Of a stretch of DNA of 64,000 bases, positions 59,704-64,000 are shown piece after piece (positions within the stretch are counted from its first letter, which is position 1; each line of letters starts with the position of its first letter). The stretch comes from Microbacterium sp. PM5 (GTDB taxonomy: Bacteria > Actinomycetota > Actinomycetes > Actinomycetales > Microbacteriaceae), in the NCBI RefSeq assembly GCF_003293595.1, contig NZ_CP022162.1, positions 1,474,248-1,538,247 on the forward strand, written 5' to 3'. Below the pieces are notes generated by a model that was not told the DNA's origin, ran no database searches, and saw nothing but the letters and a program-made list of their open reading frames with translations. The position numbers were made by a program, and so were the translations under genes.

Positions 59704-60738
59704 GTGCTGCCCTCTCCCCTCCTCGTCGCCGGCGTGTGCACTCCGGAACGTCGGCGCTATGCCGCCGGGCTGGCCGTCGCCACGCAGCGCGGACTGCTGC
59801 GCATCTCGACGAGAGACGATGCCGCAGCGCCGACGCCGGACCACCCCGTCACTATCGCTCTCACCCGCGACCGCCGAGACGTCGAACGGTTCGTGATCGA
59901 TGCCGGCATCGACGTGGACGTGCTCCACCTGGACATCGTGACCCGGACGCCGTCCGCGCCGATCGTGTGCGTCGTGGACGCACGCCACATGCTCGACGAT
60001 CTGCGCGACCCCAGTCCGCTCGACGAACGGGGAGGGCCCGGCGACGGCGACAGCGGTGCGCGTGCACGCCGAGCCGTCACACTGCTGGAAGCCGCCACAC
60101 TCGTCAGCATCGTCCGGTGGGAGCACGTGACGACAGCCGAGCTTTCGATGCTCATGGCGCTGGCCTCGCATCTGGCGCCGCGCGCTCGGGTGCGCCTGTC
60201 GCGGGGCCCCAGCGAAGACATCCGGGCGCTCATCGACTCCGCGCCGTCCGCCGTCGACGATGGGCCCGTGCTCGAGCGTGCCGGGTGGGTGCGCGCCCTC
60301 AACGACGAGCACGACCCCTACATGACCGACCCGCGGGTGAGCACCGTGCGTTACGAACGACTGCGACCGTTCCACCCCTCGCGGCTCGCCGCTGCTCTCG
60401 ACGCGATCGACACCGGGCGCTTCGGTCTTCTGCTGCGATCGGCGGGCTTCTGCCGGATCGCGACCCGACCCGGCATCCTCGCCCGATGGAATCAGGTCGG
60501 CTCGGCGATGTGGATCGATCCCCAGGATGCCGGGGCCGAGGCGGCGCTCACCGCGCAGGACATCGCGCTGACCGGGCTGGATCTGATCACCGGTGCGGTG
60601 ATGGCGACGCTCGACGAGGCACTGTTGACCGACGCGGAGCTGGAGGCCGGAGCCGCGGCCTGGGCGGCCTTTCCCGATCCCCTCCCCGACTGGCCGGCGC
60701 TCGCGGAAGGCCCCCTCCCGCGCGACCCGTCGGCGTGA
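59704..60738 (+). CDS. CobW/COG0523-like protein lacking P-loop and CxCC motif
   Basis: A 344-residue protein whose C-terminal third is a CobW_C domain (VRYERLRPFHPSRLAAALDA, LLLRSAGFCRIATRPGILA, WNQVGSAMWIDP). COG0523 proteins are GTP-dependent metal chaperones, many of them zinc-specific and Zur-controlled. Here the N-terminus (PLLVAGVCTPERRRYAAGLA) has no GxxGxGKT loop and no CxCC metal motif, so classical GTPase metal insertion is unlikely. I recall similar P-loop-less forms in mycobacteria. Its divergence from Cys-free rpmJ supports a zinc-starvation role. Start GTG with only a weak ribosome site. Confidence 0.75.
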   Translation: MLPSPLLVAGVCTPERRRYAAGLAVATQRGLLRISTRDDAAAPTPDHPVTIALTRDRRDVERFVIDAGIDVDVLHLDIVTRTPSAPIVCVVDARHMLDDLRDPSPLDERGGPGDGDSGARARRAVTLLEAATLVSIVRWEHVTTAELSMLMALASHLAPRARVRLSRGPSEDIRALIDSAPSAVDDGPVLERAGWVRALNDEHDPYMTDPRVSTVRYERLRPFHPSRLAAALDAIDTGRFGLLLRSAGFCRIATRPGILARWNQVGSAMWIDPQDAGAEAALTAQDIALTGLDLITGAVMATLDEALLTDAELEAGAAAWAAFPDPLPDWPALAEGPLPRDPSA

Positions 60739-60746
60739 TCAGGATC

Positions 60747-60764
60747 CGGATGCCGCGGCATCCG
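60747..60764. repeat. 18-bp perfect palindrome built on GGATGCC
   Basis: CGGATGCCG followed directly by its complement CGGCATCCG, 8 bp after the stop of the CobW-like gene. The half-site GGATGCC/GGCATCC recurs throughout the window, inside and outside genes. Confidence 0.7.
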
Positions 60765-60858
60765 CGCCTAGTACGGTGGCCGCGCCGCGTCAACCCACTG
60801 CCCTCCGGCGCGCGGACTTCGTAGCGTCGAGGCAGGAGTTGGCAGAAGGGAAGACATC

Positions 60859-61029
60859 ATGGGTCTCGACGACAAGATCAAGAACGCGGCCGAGGACATC
60901 GGCGGCAAGGTCAAGGAGGGCGTCGGCAAGCTGACGCACAACGAGAAGCTAGAAGCGGAGGGTGAGGCCGACCAGGCCAAGGCCCACGTGAAGAAGGCCG
61001 GCGAAGACGTCAAGGACGCGTTCAAGTAA
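60859..61029 (+). CDS. CsbD family stress protein
   Basis: A 56-residue, highly charged helical protein: MGLDDKIKNAAEDIGGKVKE, then GVGKLTHNEKLEAEGEADQA and a Lys/Asp-rich end. This is the CsbD pattern (general stress protein of unknown mechanism). Ribosome site GAAGGGAAG; TAGCGT at 60822-60827 is a plausible -10 box. A 12-bp hairpin follows. Confidence 0.9.
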   Translation: MGLDDKIKNAAEDIGGKVKEGVGKLTHNEKLEAEGEADQAKAHVKKAGEDVKDAFK

Positions 61030-61040
61030 GCCCCCGACCG

Positions 61041-61070
61041 ACGCCCCCACTCCTCGGCGAGTGGGGGCGT
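61041..61070 (+). terminator. Terminator after the CsbD gene
   Basis: A perfect 12-bp stem (ACGCCCCCACTC / GAGTGGGGGCGT) with a 6-nt loop, 12 nt after the csbD-like stop; no U-tract. Confidence 0.75.
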
Positions 61071-61166
61071 CGTCTGCGCGCGGACGACGCCTGCTCGCCG
61101 CGCCCGCGAGCCGCCTCGTAGAGTGAGCGGCGAGAGGATGTCGGTCCTCCGAGGGGAGCGCACATC

Positions 61167-61604
61167 ATGGCGGAGAGCATCGAGCCGTTGTTCACGGCGA
61201 TCGCGCTCGGGTTCGAGGCGATCGGCGCGCTCGCCATGGTCGCCGGATTCGTCATCGCCCTCGTTCTGGCGGTGCGCGCGCTTCGGCGCACCGGGAGCGG
61301 CCACGACGCCTACCTGGTGCTGCGCAACACGCTCGGCGCCGCGATCCTGCTCGGGCTGGAGGTTCTCGTGGCCGCCGACCTCATCCGCACGATCACCTCC
61401 AAGCCGTCGATCGAAGACGCGGTGATTCTGGGGCTCATCGTGATCATCCGGACCGTTTTGTCCATCTCGATCCAGATCGAGATCGAGGGCACCCTCCCCT
61501 GGCGACGGGCGCTGCTGACCAGCGGCGGCCAAGTGCTCGCCCGTTCGATCGCGCGTGAACGCAAGGCCACACGCACGGACGAGGGCCGCGCCGTTACCGA
61601 CTGA
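61167..61604 (+). CDS. DUF1622 membrane protein
   Basis: A 145-residue protein with three membrane helices (FEAIGALAMVAGFVIALVLA, AAILLGLEVLVAADLIRTI, AVILGLIVIIRTVLSISI) and the DUF1622 pattern, including the charged YLVLRNTLG segment before helix 2 and IEIEG after helix 3. Function unknown. A purine-rich AGGGGAGCGCACATC precedes the ATG. Confidence 0.8.
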   Translation: MAESIEPLFTAIALGFEAIGALAMVAGFVIALVLAVRALRRTGSGHDAYLVLRNTLGAAILLGLEVLVAADLIRTITSKPSIEDAVILGLIVIIRTVLSISIQIEIEGTLPWRRALLTSGGQVLARSIARERKATRTDEGRAVTD

Positions 61605-61617
61605 GCCTGGGGGCCTT

Positions 61618-61992
61618 TCAGCTCGCGGGCTCAGCGAGGTCGTCGGAGCCCGCGGTCGACAGCATCCGCCGCGCCGCGAGAGTCCGCTCGCGCATCGCGA
61701 GAAACAGCGGAAAGACGAAGGCGAACGCGGTCACGAGCGACACGAGCACGTACAGCCACGGGCGGCGCATGCCCAGCCGTCGTCCTTCGACGATGATCAG
61801 GATGCTGCCCGCAATCGCCGCGACCATGATGTCGACACCGATCGACCCGACGGCCGGTCCCGACTGCACGAGATCGAGCAGGTAGTTGCGCATCAGCACG
61901 ACCGACCAGACGTTCAGCGCGAACGTGCCGACAAGGCCTCCGACCGCCAGCACGAGGTAGGTGATCGCGAGAGGTGTCCAACGAGGTGTCAT
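61618..61992 (-). CDS. DUF2834-like small membrane protein
   Basis: A 124-residue protein with three hydrophobic segments (AITYLVLAVGGLVGTFALNV, VDIMVAAIAGSILIIVEG, WLYVLVSLVTAFAFVFPLFL), consistent with DUF2834. Function unknown. Start at 61992 (MTPRWTPLAI), with GAGAAT 6 nt upstream; the frame extends 60 codons further but those codons look non-coding. Confidence 0.7.
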   Translation of the reverse strand: MTPRWTPLAITYLVLAVGGLVGTFALNVWSVVLMRNYLLDLVQSGPAVGSIGVDIMVAAIAGSILIIVEGRRLGMRRPWLYVLVSLVTAFAFVFPLFLAMRERTLAARRMLSTAGSDDLAEPAS

Positions 61993-62035
61993 GGGCACAT
62001 TCTCACGCGTCAGCATCGCCACCGTGTGCGATCGC

Positions 62036-63613
62036 TCACGACGAGACCGTGACGAGCACCCGGTGCCACCCCGTCGAACCGTTCGGCGCGATCGGGGCAC
62101 GCTGCTGCTCCTGCAGCTCGCCCTTCTTGTTCCAGGCGCGCACCGCGATGTAGTGAGTGCCGGGCGCGGCATCCCAGTCGTACATCCACTGCACCCAGCT
62201 CTCGTCGTTGACCGGCGTGGAGATCGTCGCGGGAACCCAGCCGGTGTCGTCGATGTTCACCTCGACGCGGGCGACGCCGGTCGGCTGCGCCCACGCCATG
62301 CCGGCGACGGGCACACGTCCGGGGGCGACGGGGCTGCCGACCTTGGGGACGTCGACACGCGAGGAGAGTTTGATGGGCGCCTGGGCGCTGTAGCCTCGCG
62401 GCGTCCAGTAGGCCTCATCAGCGGCGAAGGTCGTCACCTTCAGCTCGGTCAGCCACTTCGTCGCCGAGACGTACCCATAGAGCCCTGGGACGATCATCCG
62501 CACCGGAAAGCCGTGCTCGGCAGGGAGCGGCTCGCCGTTCATCGCGACCGCCAGAATCGCGTCGAGTCCGTTATCCGTGAGCGCCGACAGCGGAGTGCTC
62601 GCGGTGTAGCCGTCGACGCTGCGTGAGAGCACCATGTCGGCGCCGCCCTGCGGGCCCGCCATCCGCAGAATGTCGCGTACGGGCACGCCGAGCCATCGCG
62701 CATTGCCCACCAGCCCGCCGCCGACCTCGTTCGACACGCACGTCAAGGTGATGCCGTACTCGTCCAGCCCCATGCCCACGAGGTCGTCGAAGCTCAGCTC
62801 GATGCGACGGTCGACCATGCCGTCCACGACGAGGCGCCACGTCGTCGGATCGATGGTCGGGACGGTGAGCGCCGTGTCGACGCGGTAGAAGTCGGCGTTC
62901 GGCGTGAACAGCGGCGAGAGACCGGGAACGTCGAGCTCGGCGCCCGCGGGTACGGTCAGCGTTCGGCGAGGGGCCGGCAGCTTCAGCGCATCGCGGATCG
63001 CTTCGACCGATGAGGTCGCGGCCGTCACGACGCGTGCCGTGACACCGACGATCACGGCGGAGACCCCGGCCACGCCCGCGAGGCGGAAGAAGCCGCGCCG
63101 ACCGAGCGCTTGCGCCTCGTCCGGCGCGGAGTCGGTTTCGGCGGAGTCCGGCCCGGGCCGCCGCCAGCGCCGCAGGCGGCGACCGAGCATCACGAGAACG
63201 ACGGATGCCGCGGCCGCCCCGAGCACGGGAGGAACGAACGACAACGGCGTGACTCCGGTGCGCGAGACGACGGCGGCGGTCGACAGCACGCCGGCGATCG
63301 CGACGACCGCAACGCCGAGAGGGCTGCGCACGTACTCGAGCACTCCCCCGATCGCCGAGGCGATCACGACGGCGAGGCCGAGACCGGCGAGGAGGGCGAT
63401 CTTGTCGTTGGCGCCGAACGTGGCGATCGCGAACTCTTTGAAGGGCTGGGGGACGATGTCGATCACGAAGCCACCGACCGCCAGGATCGGGCTGGCGTTG
63501 CGCGCGACGAGCAGCGCCAGCAGCTCGGCGACGCCGAGGAACACCGCACCGCTGACAAGGCCCGCGAGGGCGGCGAGGGCGAGCGACACGCGCCGGCCGG
63601 TGTGCGTGGTCAC
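62036..63613 (-). CDS. Membrane-anchored molybdopterin-dependent oxidoreductase (sulfite oxidase fold)
   Basis: A 525-residue protein. The N-terminal third has about five membrane helices. Residues about 175-205 hold a twin-Arg-like segment GRRGFFRLAGVAGVSA followed by another helix. The rest is an extracytoplasmic sulfite-oxidase-type domain with the Moco-ligand Cys in LTCVSNEVGGGLVG, the region HGFPVRMIVPGLYGYVSATK, and a C-terminal dimer domain. Such enzymes in actinobacteria are predicted oxidoreductases with unknown physiological substrates. Start GTG with GCAGGAG 8 nt upstream. Confidence 0.88.
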   Translation of the reverse strand: MTTHTGRRVSLALAALAGLVSGAVFLGVAELLALLVARNASPILAVGGFVIDIVPQPFKEFAIATFGANDKIALLAGLGLAVVIASAIGGVLEYVRSPLGVAVVAIAGVLSTAAVVSRTGVTPLSFVPPVLGAAAASVVLVMLGRRLRRWRRPGPDSAETDSAPDEAQALGRRGFFRLAGVAGVSAVIVGVTARVVTAATSSVEAIRDALKLPAPRRTLTVPAGAELDVPGLSPLFTPNADFYRVDTALTVPTIDPTTWRLVVDGMVDRRIELSFDDLVGMGLDEYGITLTCVSNEVGGGLVGNARWLGVPVRDILRMAGPQGGADMVLSRSVDGYTASTPLSALTDNGLDAILAVAMNGEPLPAEHGFPVRMIVPGLYGYVSATKWLTELKVTTFAADEAYWTPRGYSAQAPIKLSSRVDVPKVGSPVAPGRVPVAGMAWAQPTGVARVEVNIDDTGWVPATISTPVNDESWVQWMYDWDAAPGTHYIAVRAWNKKGELQEQQRAPIAPNGSTGWHRVLVTVSS

Positions 63614-63701
63614 GATGGTCTCCTGCCGCCGGGGTCGGGGTACCTGTGTTGTTCGTCGCTACCGGGCAATCGGATGGGTGGCGGCTTTCTAGGCTGACTG
63701 C

Positions 63702-64000
63702 ATGATCCATCTCGTCGCACGGCGCATCGACCCCGATCACCTCGACCGCGTTGTGGAGTGGCTCCGCACCGTGAACGGTCCGCGTCGCCAAGAGGCACTC
63801 GCCTCACTCGCCGCGGAACGCGTCCGTCATGAGACGGCGATGATCCTTGACGGCGCGGATGGCCCCGTCCTTGTGTACGCCATGGAGACCGACGACATCG
63901 CCCACTCCCGAGCCGTCGCCGACATGTCGCCCCGCGCGATCGACGCAGAGCACCGCGCCGTCATGCGCGCGGCCGATGCTGGCGGGGTGGACGGCGACAT
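63702..64000 (+). CDS. DUF6176-like protein, 3' end outside window
   Basis: The first 99 codons of a gene that runs off the window. MIHLVARRIDPDHLDRVVEW, RRQEALASLAAERVRHETAM and LVYAMETDDIAHSRAVA resemble the DUF6176 pattern (small alpha/beta-barrel-like proteins of unknown function). TAGGCT lies 6 nt before the ATG, so it is probably leaderless. Confidence 0.65.
   Translation, partial: MIHLVARRIDPDHLDRVVEWLRTVNGPRRQEALASLAAERVRHETAMILDGADGPVLVYAMETDDIAHSRAVADMSPRAIDAEHRAVMRAADAGGVDGD

Overview
The window is about 70% GC and has the gene repertoire, codon use and promoter style of a high-GC actinobacterium, most likely Microbacterium or a close member of Microbacteriaceae. Supporting signs are many genes that start 6 nt after a TANNNT box (leaderless mRNAs), LAxTG-type cell-wall sorting tails, a Cys-free ribosomal L36, and a palindromic repeat with arm GGTCGTTGAGCGAGCGCAGC. 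This is inferred from content, not from a database search. It is a chromosomal segment: I see no phage, transposase, integrase, CRISPR array, rRNA or tRNA.

Layout. 1-17.2 kb is housekeeping: an alpha/beta hydrolase (cut by the window edge), tadA, upp, corA, a DUF3467 protein, a large nuclease-helicase fusion, nadE, a PPTase-like protein, a proline-rich membrane protein, sbcDC and a drug-efflux MFS. 17.3-36.6 kb is a plant-polysaccharide island. On the minus strand an eight-gene run reads binding lipoprotein, ABC ATPase, two permeases, araD, araB, araA, and a cell-wall-anchored GH43 enzyme, ending at a strong hairpin; a LacI regulator lies upstream. A second secreted GH43 enzyme is on the plus strand at 33.6 kb. 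Divergent from it is a three-gene cell-surface cluster (WxL-like protein, DUF916 protein, small LALTG protein) that resembles the csc clusters of plant-associated lactobacilli. Both sides carry a GTTAGCGnTAAC-like palindrome and a related GTAAC-based repeat, suggesting one regulon. The likely flow is: surface enzymes release arabinose or arabino-oligosaccharides, the ABC system imports them, and AraA, AraB and AraD make xylulose-5-phosphate.

36.6-45.8 kb holds small hypothetical proteins, a GNAT, a P-loop kinase, a receiver-less winged-helix regulator preceded by a leaderless Cys/Met-rich peptide (38163-38264), an AlkA-like glycosylase, membrane proteins, an aldo-keto reductase, a HAD phosphatase and a histidine kinase/response regulator/DUF4097 operon. 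46-57 kb holds pgi, a cupin regulator divergent from a thioredoxin reductase-methyltransferase fusion, a YdeI-like protein, an ABC exporter pair, an NRDE protein, coaBC and a three-domain glucose/beta-glucoside PTS permease. 57-64 kb holds a lytic transglycosylase, a Nudix hydrolase, a probable zinc-starvation locus (Cys-free rpmJ coupled to a GNAT, divergent from a degenerate CobW-like protein, with a Zur-like palindrome between), a CsbD protein, membrane proteins, a membrane-anchored molybdopterin oxidoreductase and the start of a DUF6176-like gene.

Most interesting: the csc-like surface cluster tied to arabinan use, the leaderless peptide ending MCCRMCH, the zinc locus, and the nuclease-exonuclease-helicase fusion.
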